Source: Diplonema papillatum
Taxonomy: Eukaryota > Euglenozoa > Diplonemea > Diplonemida > Diplonemidae
Length of the DNA stretch: 64,000 bases
Assembly (NCBI GenBank): GCA_030068145.1
Contig: JAPJBO010000948.1
Location: 22,453 to 86,452 of the forward strand
Direction of reading: 5' to 3'
Made by a program: the position numbers and the translations under genes. Under the pieces are notes generated by a model. That model searched no databases, was not told the origin of the DNA, and was given only the letters and a program-made list of their open reading frames with translations. Below, in pieces: positions 38,880-48,682 of the stretch. How positions within the stretch are numbered: the first letter of the stretch is position 1; every line of letters starts with the position of its first letter.

Positions 38880-40660
38880 TCCACTTAGGCGGGGTTGGGT
38901 CGATGGGCATGAGGTAAAAAAATGTGCCTTGACAAATAGTCAGGCGCGAGATGCGTTGGGTTACTTCTTGAGCGTACCAAGATCGTCGTTTATTGGCGGC
39001 TCATACGTTTTCCTTCACTGTCAGCCAACCTCGAGTCACCTCGAGCCGCACTCTACCAAAACAATGGTGGACGCATTTTGGTCCACCCTCGGCACTGACC
39101 AACCGCAACCGGTCGCGATCAAACATCCTTCCACGCAAGGAAGATCTTGTGATTCCACCACAGGGCCATGGCGACCAATGGCTGGACCATGGCCAGGGTG
39201 CTTCGTTGCGAGTTGCTGGAGGGGACTCAGCGGCTTACGCAGCACCGCGCAGCGTTCGGGAACTCCTGGCGGCGGACCCATGCGCGACTACGGAGTGGAG
39301 CGAGTGCTGGCCAGCCGCAAAACTGCACCAAGTACACAGGACCCCCCAAAAAAGTTGGCCGGACAAAAGTTGGACCAAATAGGTGAGTTGGACCATTTTG
39401 TCCGGTCCAACTTATTTCCGTTTACGGTATTTGCTTTTCAGAGTTGACCGCACTGTTGCCCACGACTCAGTCCAAAAAATGGATGCCAAGCCTGTCCGGC
39501 ATAAGACGCACGCAGGCAGAGATATTCGTAACCTCCTTGGCCAAACGCAAGATACCAGAGCTTCTTTGTCGTGCAATGGCGCCCATCTGTTCTGGTACCA
39601 GGACGTACCTGTGCACGACTCTGCTCTGAGAGGACAAGGATTTCTGACACAAGGACTTTTTGTATGCTCCTCCCTCGCGCTCCGTCTCTTCCGATGTTAT
39701 TGTCCCGTGTTCCCACCGCATCGAGCCACAGGGGGGTCGTGTCGAGTGTTCACGTTTGCCTTGGAGTGGGGGAAGCCTGGATTGACGCGGTCTGACTAAG
39801 CGCGGGGCTCTCAAGCACTGGGTTGACACTTTGCTCTGCTCTCCCAGCCCCTTTTTGACGAGTTAGGTGAAAAAGAAGCCGATTCTTCTGAATGTGTGCT
39901 TCACTTGCCACAGTTCTTCTTGTGAGCACACTGTGCTGCTTAGGGTTAGAGCAGCCGCTCTATGCGGGTTTGCGTTGGGGATTCGGCTGGTATTCCAGAT
40001 CGCATCCGTGGAAGTCTTTAACGAAGCCAGTGGTGGCAAGAGCATGTGCCCCTTCTCTTGCCCATCGTATTCTCGGTCGTAGCTGTAGATGTGCTCAAAC
40101 CTTTCTTGCTTCTACGGCACACACTTGCAGAGAAGAGAGTCCTTGGGCTTCAATCACCTCGAAGCCCCGTAGGGAAGCCGTCTTGAAATGCTGTCTTGTT
40201 CTAACTGGCATCGGATCTTGAGGAACCTGTTCTGCAAGAGTTGCACGTCAGCCGCTGATAGCTTCCCTCTCAATTATGTGTCTGCAGTAAAATCAACACT
40301 TTGAGCGGCGACCCCCTTTCACTTGCGTCCCATGACATGTATTCCTTATACCAGAGGATTCGATAGGGTTTCTATCAAGGCCTTCTTCAGGCTTCACAGA
40401 GACGCGGCACCAGCAACTTTATCTGCTTTTAAAGCCAAGCACTAATGGGCTTCTCTAGGGTTTGGGCACGTTTTCACCCCGATTCTCTCGCCCAAGTCAC
40501 GGAAGGCATGGCCTCGTACTCGAGGCATTTCCGCGCATATTTTCGAGGCATGTGCTGTAGGAAGGACAAGGGGTTGCAATTCTACGTTCATCGTCGTATC
40601 CATACAGCGGGTGTCTTTGACATAAACCCTGCTATGGCCATGATATTCGTGGAAATGGGG
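38880..40660. other. No recognisable gene (38.9-40.7 kb)
   Basis: Plus-strand ORFs of 120-170 codons occur around 38929-39447 and 39383-39799, but they show no known domain and overlap open frames on the other strand. Nothing here can be supported as a gene. Confidence 0.4.
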
Positions 40661-40914
40661 ATGGGGTAACACGGTGGCACGACTGTGGACAGTTTGTTTG
40701 AGATCGCGTTTTGGACGCATTTGCAGGCTCTTCGCGCCGTTCTGAGCACTTATTCCCCGCGGAAACTATGGTTCTGGTGGACCTGTGGGGGGGTAGGTCC
40801 CCAGGAGACCTCTGGGTGACCGACTTTGAAAATTGTCTTATTGTGACACAGACTGACCCCCCCTAGGCATAGTGGTCAAACGATTCGCATTATCGCATCA
40901 TAGATGGCCGGTTG

Positions 40915-41620
40915 ATAACGTTATATAACGTTATATAACGTTATAACGGTCATAACGTTATATAACGTTATATAACGTTATATAAGGGTCGAAAACGCAA
41001 AATAACGGAAAAAATAACGCAAATAACGGTTTTTGGGAATTTTCAGATTTTGGCCATTTTTTGCCGATTTTTCCAGATTTCGGCCAGTTTTACCCTTATT
41101 CCAGATTTCTGGCCATATTTGGTGGGTTTTGGCCATTTTTGCCGATTTTCTCAGATTTTGGCCTATTTTGGTAGTACCTTCGACCTCCGTTTTTTAGCAG
41201 ACGGTGCTTGACTGGAACGTTCACAGGAGGGGTCTTCTTCACAGATCTTTGAGCACTGAGGGTCAAACACTACCGGATTTGCCTCAAAACGAGCTGAAAA
41301 CGCGCGATTTCACTCGCCACAGGGAGAAAAAAAAATTTTGCGAGGGGTCTCCCCTACAGATTTCTCCCTACAACGGTATCATGCGACGAAAATAACGTTA
41401 TAATAACGTTATATAACGTTATATAACGTTATATAACGTTATATAACGTTATTATAACGTTATATAACGTTATAACGGTCAAATAACGTTATTTTTCGAC
41501 CAAAAATGGCAAATAACGGTTTTATAACGGTCAATAACGGTTTTTCTGGATTTAGGGGGGGGGTAACAAATAACTCCGGGAATAACGTTATATAACGTTA
41601 TATAACGTTATATAACGGCC
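40915..41620. repeat. (ATAACGTTAT)n palindromic arrays around a core
   Basis: Clusters of the self-complementary unit TATAACGTTATA at 40916-40986, 41390-41480 and 41582-41612. They are bounded by ATAGATGGCCG on the left and CGGCCATCTAT on the right, that is, in inverted orientation. This is probably a separate small element nested in the 40.87-44.95-kb element. Confidence 0.8.
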
Positions 41621-41659
41621 ATCTATGTCGCATAATATCGCATTATATCGCATTGGGGA

Positions 41660-41785
41660 TTTTGGCGCCGATTACCGCATTTTCATTCGCATTATCGCAC
41701 AATTTTCGCATATTATGGCGTATTATCGCATATTATCGCATGTGCGATAATGATTATCGCACGATTATCGCACATTATCGCGGCA
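41660..41785. repeat. ATTATCGCA repeats
   Basis: More than ten copies of (A/T)TTATCGCA or GCGATAAT in both orientations. The same motif recurs at 43338-43385, 44905-44925 and 45450-45470, near the element ends. Confidence 0.8.
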
Positions 41786-42147
41786 GTCCTTTGGCGGACC
41801 CGGAGCGCTGACAGGCGCAGAAAGTGAGAAAACGAGTCCGCGGAGCTCGTCGTGTGAGCCGGTCCATCCCCTCTTGATAGACCGTGATAGACCGAAGAAT
41901 ACAGCACCGGGCAACTCGATGCAGCTCTAGGGACTAGGGATGGACCTGATAGACCGTGGTGGACCGTGATTCACTGTGATAAACAGTGGCAGGCACTTCG
42001 ATGCAGTTTCAAGAGATAGGGACGGACCGGCTCATCGTCGTGAGCCCTTCTCACTCGCGCCGTGCTACCGTGACGCTTTGACAACTGCGATGGCTCGATC
42101 CCTTCTTGGTCAACAAAACGTGCAAGCTCTCTTTCATCGGCTTCATC

Positions 42148-42966
42148 AACGACTTAAGCTTTGCCGACACGGGAGCCTCACGGGAGCCTCAGCCTTCCCC
42201 GGGAAGTGGCAACAAGGTGTATGCTCTTTACGCTGCCTGGGTACGCCACAATGCCGAGATTCACACACCACCCACGTTTTGCAGCTGGAAGGAGGACAGA
42301 AGTGATGTTAAACGGCATAGAAGCAGCTTGCTCCAAGGACCGCTGGAACGACGCCAAACCCGTGTATCCGCAGGACGTACCCTTCGCCCAATGGAAACTG
42401 AAGTTTCTCATCAAGGCGTTTAGCCGCCGCCGTAGGCCGTGCCGTGACGTTGTGGGTGTCTATCAAGCTCTCACAGTTCCTTGTATTTTCTCCTGCTTCA
42501 TCCGGAAGTCGTCCACCGAAACAACCCTTGCACTGGTAGGGCGCCGCCTGCCATATCATGACTTCGCACCCACTTCCGTACCCTACTCATGGGCGAGACC
42601 ATCGTCAGCAACCCGACGACAGACAGATGCCTCTTGCAATGTCAATCTCTGGCTGGCGGGTGAGCTCGCCTCGCGGGGATAGCGCATTGTAACGCTGTGG
42701 GCTCTCTTCTTCTTTGTGACTGCACGGCCAACGGTCTACTTAACGCCTTGATGAGAAACTTCAGTTTCCATTGGGCGAAGGGTACGTCCTGCGGACACAC
42801 GGGTTTGGCGTCGTTCCAGCGGTCCTTGGAGGCAAGCTGCTTCTATGCCGTTTATCATCAGTTTCGTCCTCCTTGTGGCGTATCCAGGCAGCGTAAAGAG
42901 CATAAACCTTGTCGCCACTTCCCGGGGAAGGCTGAGGCTCCCGTGTCAGCAACGCTTAAGTCGTTT
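42148..42966. repeat. Imperfect hairpin: about 275-bp arms
   Basis: 42148-42424 is repeated in inverted orientation at 42743-42966 (for example GGAACGACGCCAAACCCGTG against CACGGGTTTGGCGTCGTTCC-like sequence, and AACGACTTAAGC against GCTTAAGTCGTT). A block of about 50 bp in the left arm is missing from the right arm. No protein can be named. Confidence 0.8.
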
Positions 42967-43631
42967 TGGTGCCGGTGCGTGGACATCTCTCACGCCGGGC
43001 TTTTGTCTGGTTCCGGATGTTTCACTGGGGCTCGCCGAACATGGTCTTCCCTCGTACACAAGTCATGGTTGGTCTTGTTTCGGCGGTTTGTCAAGTTCCA
43101 GAATGACACTGTCTTCTGGAGACCCCCATGTGCTTCTTGCGTCTGGAGAGCATCTGGACAACTTCAGCAGATACTACGACCAGCTGGCACGATTGATGGG
43201 GCGGCAACGTAATCTGGATGTGGTTGCCAGAAAGGACAGGTTCTCAGCACTCTTGCTACAAACCCCAGAGAAAGTCACAAAGCTTTCCCCCGGAACCAAC
43301 CCCTACAGGGGTACATCCTCTGTACAAATAGAGTATAATGGATTATCGCATATTATCGCATGCCGATTATGTGCGATAATTTTAGAGTGCAAGTTCGCTT
43401 AGGGATCCGGGGTTTTATAGTCTCCGGGTGACCGTAGTCATAACGGTTCCTTTAAGGTATTGTATGTTTGTGTGTATATCTTTGCTTCCTATTGCCGACT
43501 ATTCGACTTACTTTAGCGTGCGCTCTTTTTTCCTATGTGCTTTGCCAAATCCATGGTTCTTGTGACCGACACCGAGTTCACGTTCGCGAGGAAAGCGATC
43601 TCGGGCCCCCCACGTGCATACATGTTTAGCA

Positions 43632-44820
43632 GGGGTTGCCATGTGGGTCGATTTAAAAAAGGGGTGGGGGGGTTCACTTCTGGTCGGGTTTTTTGCTTTC
43701 CGTTGATGTTCACGCAGCTCAGACACAAGGAATCGTCCCAGAAAGTTGTTTTAGGAGGTATTCTGACCATAAACTTGGAGAAGCCATCAACAAAACCTGA
43801 AAACAGCCCCCAAAATGGTGAATTCACCCTATTTTCAATCATTTTGGGGCACCTGTGGTGTGACTGCTGTGCAATGCCTTTTTGTCGCCGCACCACCCCA
43901 GAACGCCTTGAAAACCCCCCAGAACACTCTGGAAGAACCCCAGAACACCTTGGAAGACCCCCAAACCACCTTGGAAGACCCCATACTACCTTGAAAGACC
44001 CCATACTACCTTGAAAGACCCCCAGAACACCTTGGCAGAACACCTTGGAACCCCCCAGAACACCTTGGAAACCCCCCAGAACACCTCGGAAACCCCTCAG
44101 AACACGTTGGAAAGCTCCCAGGATACCCTGAAAGACCACCAGAGCACCTTGGTCGACCCCACCCAACCTTGGAAGACCTGTAGCACACCTTAGAAGTACC
44201 CAGAACACCTTGGCAGAACTCCTTGCTAAGCCCCCAGACACCTTGGAAACCCCGAGAACACCTTGAAACCCCCCAGAATACCTTAGAACCCCCCCAGAAC
44301 ACCTTGAAAACCCTCCAGAACACCTTGGACACTCCTCAGAACACCTTGGAAGACCCCCTTACAACCTTGGAAACACCCAGAGCACCTTGGAAAACCCCCC
44401 AGGACACTTTGGAAGACCCCCTGGACACTTTGGAAGACCCTGGACACTTTGGAAGACCCCCGGCACACCTTGGACGACCTTCAGAACACCTCGGAAGGTG
44501 TCCTGGGGGTCTTCCAATGTGTTGTGGGGGGGTTTTCAAGGTGCTCCAGGGGTTCCAAGGTGTTCAAGAGGTCTCACGCACAGCAACCACACCACAGGTG
44601 CCCCAAAATGATTGAAAATAGGGTGAATTCACCATTTTGGGGGCTGTTTTCATGTTGTGTTGATGGCTTCTCCAAGTTTATGGTCAGAAAACCTCCTAAA
44701 ACAACTTTCTGGGATGATTCCTTGTGTCTGAGCTGTGTGAACATCAACGGAAAGCAAAAAGCCCGACCAGAAGTGAACCCCCCCCCCCCTTTTTTTAAAT
44801 CGACCCATGTAGCCCGTATC
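43632..44820. mobile_element. MITE-like element with about 245-bp TIRs
   Basis: 43632-43880 matches the reverse complement of 44570-44820 almost completely. Outer ends are ATGTGGGTCGATTTAAAAAA and its partner TTTAAATCGACCCATGT; the arms include GAAAATAGGGTGAATTCACC and GTTGATGGCTTCTCC. The middle (43890-44510) is a tandem array, and no coding region is present. It is nested inside the 40.87-44.95-kb element. Confidence 0.85.
43890..44510 (+). repeat. CCCAGAACACCTTGGAA tandem repeats
   Basis: Some 25-30 diverged copies of a unit of about 18-21 bp (CCCCCAGAACACCTTGGAA). Frames on both strands are open through it and encode repeats such as TLETPQN and GVFQGVL, which come from the repeat rather than from a gene. 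Confidence 0.9.
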
Positions 44821-45775
44821 GGTCTAGTGTCCTGGTAGTTGTTGCCTTCGCGGCAATCTGATTGTTATCTGTGTCTTCTACTACGTAGTTGTGTGCTAAA
44901 ATTTTGTGCGATAATTATTATCGCATGCGAATCGTTTGACCACTATGCCTAGGGCTATGATGGCAAGTAAACGGAAACGTTTCCCGTTTCCGTTTCCGTT
45001 TCCATACTTTCAAGGAAACGGCGTTTCCTTAGTTGGGAAACGGCTGCAGCAGATTGCGGTGTGTAAGGTGATCACACCTCGGATGGGCGGGGGGAAAAAG
45101 ATTTAGGGGTATTTCCCAACGAGCCAGCAAAACCAGTTTATCTGTGTAAACGGTGCTGTCTCCGAAGTAGTCCCGAGCTGCGCGGTCCTTCGTAGTGGTG
45201 GCAACCAAGCACTCAGAGAATTGGGCCTGGAGACCTCCCCGTAAAGTTTCTCGACAAGGTTCGTATGCGCGACAGTCTTTTCGGTTTTGGCTGCAAGTTG
45301 ACACACCCTGTCGGGGATGTGAGCAGCCTCAGAAGCTGGAGTTAAAGCTGGAGTTAAAAAAGCGGGTGACACACCCGCTTTTCGGGTGTGACTCGGGCAC
45401 CCTCTTTAGCTCCGGGGGTGGGGGGGTTAAATGACAACGAATTAGACTGATGTGCGATAATGATTATCGTACACTGCTAACAACAAGAAGCCTTTGGTCT
45501 GGGTTCAGCAAGCAGCAGCCTGCCAGATTACAGCAAGATTCAGATTTGGATACAGAGAGAAAGCAAACGCGCAACGGTCAGTGGCTTTATCGACGCAGGT
45601 TCATAGTGGGAAGACAAGAATCTGCCATCTCAGTGCTACATAGAGGAGATATGTTCTTCCAGAATCAATTCTGAAAGGTCGGTGGTGACCACAATCTAAA
45701 ACGGTATCTACCTATTGCAAGCAGCGAGGTTGCTTTCATGCAAGCAAGAAGTGCTTGCAGTGTCGTTGAAGGGAG

Positions 45776-48284
45776 TTAGAATTGAGGCGGTACTTGTGTA
45801 AGAACCTTCAATTCTACGAGGGCTTGCACGAATGGTGTCCAAACATCTTTATAACCTTGCACTTCACAAATGCGCCGTAGATACTCTTGGATCTTCGGAT
45901 AGTTTTCCAGAAGACCGAAGCAGTGCAACTGATCAACCTGTGGCATTTATGTAACGATGTCTCCGCCCAAACTGCAACAGTACCAAAGAGTTCCCGTATA
46001 GTGTGAAAAGGTAGTCTTCATTGGGGAACATGCATGGTTTTCAAACAGTATCTTGACGTTGAAGCTCGTCATCTCGACACGAAAAAGGTCAGGATACCTC
46101 GCATGCGAACAAGAAGTCGCAGACAGTCAGCTTGTCGCCGACAACAAAACGATGTTTAGAGAGATCTGCTTCGAACAGATTCACGGTGTCGGCTACATCT
46201 TCAAATTTTGCCTTCGCTACCGATGCGTGTTCTGAGTCGGGCGCGAGAAGCGCGGGAACGAAGCAATCTGTTTGTTGTCCTCTTACTGTGGTAGGTCTGC
46301 GCTGCCAGTGACTGCCAATAACAGCCAGCAACCGTCGAAGACTGCAGGGCTTAGAATTATATAGGAGGTTTGCGGGTTTGCGGGTTTGCGTAATAATTAC
46401 GCAGTAGTAGTAGTTTCAGCTGTGTTGCAGCCTACTATAGTAGTTTGAACTATGCAGCAACAATCTGTGACGATAGACTCTGTGATGTCTGACGACCCGA
46501 GGAAACACCAGACGATTCGGCGCATTTCCTGTTCTCCCTCGCAGGTTGTCTTCGCGGCAGAGATCTCGACACCTCTATGTTCCTTGCCTTAGCCTACTCA
46601 TCTTCGCGGCCGCTTCGCCACTTCGGTTGGGTTCGTGGGCTATCCACCTTTGGTGTGCGCTTCTCGTTCAGAGGCGGCTGCTGCGGCTTCGGCTTCTTGC
46701 GGGCGCTTGGTCGTCGTCGCGTCCGCGCTTCCCCTGGGAGCAGGCGCCGTCCGTCCCTATTGCACGTTCAACGTCCGGTGGTGGCGTCCAATCTGTTGGT
46801 TGTGGGCCCTGTGGCCGCGGCTTCGGATCTGGCACCTTCGAGGCGCACGTGCTCGCCCATTGGCCGACAGGTCCCTGCTTCACCGCTGGCCGTGCCCCGT
46901 GGTGCCCTCGCTTGCAGCACTGCCTAGGCCTCCGGACCGCACGTCCTCGTACCGCATGCACGTATCGCACGTCGACAGCTCGTGAGTCAGGCACTTGTGG
47001 TGCGAGTTTTTACAGCATGCCGCCACCGACGTGCACATGGAGCACGCCGTCATGCGGTGCTTCGTGCGCATCTTCACCGCCAGCCCGTCCCCGTCCTCGT
47101 GGTGGTTGGAGCAGCGCCCTTCCAGCTTCAATTTTTGGCGGGTGCAGCCCTCGCACCTCGGCTTGCCGTGCAACGGACACGCGCTGGTTTCCCTCGAAAA
47201 CGGGGATACCGTCCGGAATCCGCTTCCGGTCGCCTCCCTGAACCGCCAGCTTCTGCCCCCCACATCCGGGCAGCACGATCACTCCTTTGTCCACCATACT
47301 CCGGTAGTAGTAGTTGTTTGAACTTGTTATGCAGCAATCTGTGACGATAGACTGCACAAGCCGCTACAGACTACCTCTTTGCACGCGTGTAATAGTTGTA
47401 TGTGTCGTCTGCCGAAGCAGCCGGAGACTGCAGGCGCAGGGGGACAGGTCTTGCTTTACTTTTCTCTTATTTATGGAGACCCACCCTCGGCATCCCGACT
47501 GTCCAATCAGGGTCGAAAGGTTTGCGCCTAATGTGATGAGGTGGTTGACCAGGCCCCCACGAAGCCTCATACACAACACGGCTACAACACGAAGATGCAG
47601 CCCTGCTTCGGTGTGCACTCAGCCATCACAGGTCATTGGCTGCTAAGCAGCACTTCGTTCCGCGTCGCGTCGAGTACATGAAGCTGGCGGTTGGGGGATC
47701 GGCGACCGCGACTCCTTTAAGGTGCGGTCAACAGTGTCGCCACGTGAAGGTCCCCCCATGACACCAATAAAACTACGCAAAAAAAAAGGATAGGCGCGAT
47801 GCTTGTTCCTACGTGCCGGGGGAAGCTAGCCTGCGATTGTCGTGGACATGATCGTTAGGCTAATCTCCTCCAAACACGCTGCCAGCGTTCTCTTTCAAGT
47901 TTACAAGTAATCTCGCAAACCCGCAACAAAAACGCGCGTGTTGAAGACACAGAACATTTGAATGAGCATACCACTGCTAAGCTGCCGGACCAAGCTGTGG
48001 TGCCGTGCAATATACTCCGCAATCTTGCCTGCTTCGCTGGGGCAGGCGCGGAGGTCTGCCGTTGCCAAGTACTGAAGGATTGCGCTGCTTTCTGTCAGAA
48101 CAAAATCGTCTTCTACCCACACAGGCAGCTGTCCAAGAGGATTCAGCTTTATAAACTCCGGGGTCTCGTTTTCTCGCGCTGAAATGTTGACTTCGTGCTT
48201 CTCAAACTCAATGCCAGTGAATCCCAAGAACCAGAGAACTGATCGACATGGTTGAGACAATCGGTTGTAATAAAGCTTACCCAT
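45776..48284 (-). CDS. Theta-like glutathione S-transferase (three exons)
   Basis: Exons on the minus strand: 48284-47972, 46267-46098 and 45937-45776; 645 nt, 214 residues, ATG at 48284 and TAA stop. All junctions agree in phase (1, then 0). The N-terminal thioredoxin fold has YYNRLSQPCRSV with the catalytic-type Ser, the cis-Pro segment GQLPVW and the glutathione-contact TESSAILQYL. The helical domain includes YIARHHSLVRQL, VVGDKLTVCDFLFACE and VDQLHCFGLLENYPKIQEYL. Enzymes of this class conjugate glutathione to electrophiles in the cytosol. The length fits a single GST (200-240). It is the most downstream of three GST genes on this strand. Intron 1 carries a repeated, possibly mobile sequence. 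Confidence 0.92.
45938..46097 (-). other. GST-A intron 2 (160 bp), position shared with GST-B
   Basis: GCGAG/GTATCC donor and CCACAG/GTTGAT acceptor, phase 0, directly after the Glu of FLFACE. GST-B has an intron at the same codon. Confidence 0.88.
46433..47357. mobile_element. Direct-repeat-flanked segment with Cys-rich ORF
   Basis: A block of about 45 bp, TTTGAACTATGCAGCAACAA then TCTGTGACGATAGACT, at 46447-46478 recurs in direct orientation at 47318-47352. GTAGTAGTAG precedes the second copy and a similar AGT stretch lies before the first. The enclosed 850 bp hold a minus-strand Cys/His-rich ORF. This could be a small inserted element or a tandem duplication; there is too little to classify it. 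Confidence 0.4.
46880..47263 (-). CDS. Cys/His-rich hypothetical protein fragment
   Basis: About 127 codons with regularly spaced cysteines and histidines: CPLHGKPRCEGCTRQK, RCSNHHEDGD, TACSMCTSVAACCKNSHHKC, STCDTCMRY. The spacing looks like a zinc-binding module, perhaps the C-terminal finger of a transposase (it recalls piggyBac-type tails), but I cannot assign a family. It lies within an intron of GST-A, on the same strand. Overlapping frames are also open because the region is GC-rich, so the call is tentative. Confidence 0.35.
   Translation of the reverse strand: MGGRSWRFREATGSGFRTVSPFSRETSACPLHGKPRCEGCTRQKLKLEGRCSNHHEDGDGLAVKMRTKHRMTACSMCTSVAACCKNSHHKCLTHELSTCDTCMRYEDVRSGGLGSAASEGTTGHGQR
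47400..47640 (+). repeat. Dispersed repeat shared with 30420-30640
   Basis: Partner of the repeat bordering AGT array 3; see that entry. It lies in GST-A intron 1. Confidence 0.85.
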
Positions 48285-48346
48285 GGCCCAACGTACTGTA
48301 TGAGGGAAATCAAGACTGTTGATTTCATGGGAGTTGTGACAATTCG

Positions 48347-48598
48347 AGATGCACTATTCCTGCTAAAACTTTGTCACGAACCAAGCTGATGCGAACAGAA
48401 AAGGAGCTCAAGAGTAAATTCGAGAATGTTGGTTGGGCGGACACAAGTAACCCTGAGGAGGAGCTAGCGGAGACCATCGAGAAAAGAGCTAACGACGCAA
48501 TCGATGACTCGGAAGCTAAAGGAGGCCAGAATTTCTCAAAGCTGAATCCAGCTAAACGCGCTGTGCTTTGTTGCCACGTTCTTTCCTTCCACAGGTAA
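48347..48598 (+). CDS. Possible short plus-strand exon, unknown
   Basis: Open frame between GST-A and GST-B, opposite strand to both. Its Lys/Glu-rich amphipathic sequence (RTEKELKSKFENVGW, EEELAETIEKRANDAIDD) looks more protein-like than its antisense. A possible donor CCACAG/GTAAAA lies at its end. No family is recognised, and there is no ATG at the start of the best part except an internal one at 48389. Confidence 0.25.
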   Translation, partial: RCTIPAKTLSRTKLMRTEKELKSKFENVGWADTSNPEEELAETIEKRANDAIDDSEAKGGQNFSKLNPAKRAVLCCHVLSFHR

Positions 48599-48682
48599 AA
48601 AAAACAGGTTACGAGGCCCAGTAGTGTGCTTCCCTGATGGGAATCCAAAAGTTAGCTCGCAGTAACTAAGCTGGTGTCAAGC

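Larger units (their letters stand above)
40867..44948. mobile_element. 4.1-kb TIR element with identifiable empty site
   Basis: Ends are inverted repeats GCATAGTGGTCAAACGATT...CGCAT (about 24 bp) followed inside by TATCGCA/GCGATAAT motifs. They are flanked by CTAG on both sides (40863-40866 and 44949-44952). The sequence outside, GACCCCCC-CTAG on the left and CTAG-GGCTA on the right, is contiguous as GACCCCCCCTAGGGCTA at the paralogous site 19454-19470. The duplication is CTAG, or just TA if the TIR starts GGCATAGTGG. No transposase is recognised inside, and the interior has two further nested inverted-repeat structures. Confidence 0.8.
46268..47971 (-). other. GST-A intron 1 (1.7 kb) with embedded repeat
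   Basis: Donor AGCAGTG/GTATGC and acceptor AACAAACAG/ATTGCTTC, phase 1. I preferred this acceptor over an earlier CAG because it aligns LVRQLSS-D-CFVPALL with LVRNLTT-A-CFAPTFF of GST-B. Confidence 0.82.

Noticed and set aside
43508..44839. ORFs with GVFQGVLG or TLETPQN repeats
   Set aside because: They read through an 18-21-bp tandem array in the middle of a MITE-like element, open on both strands.
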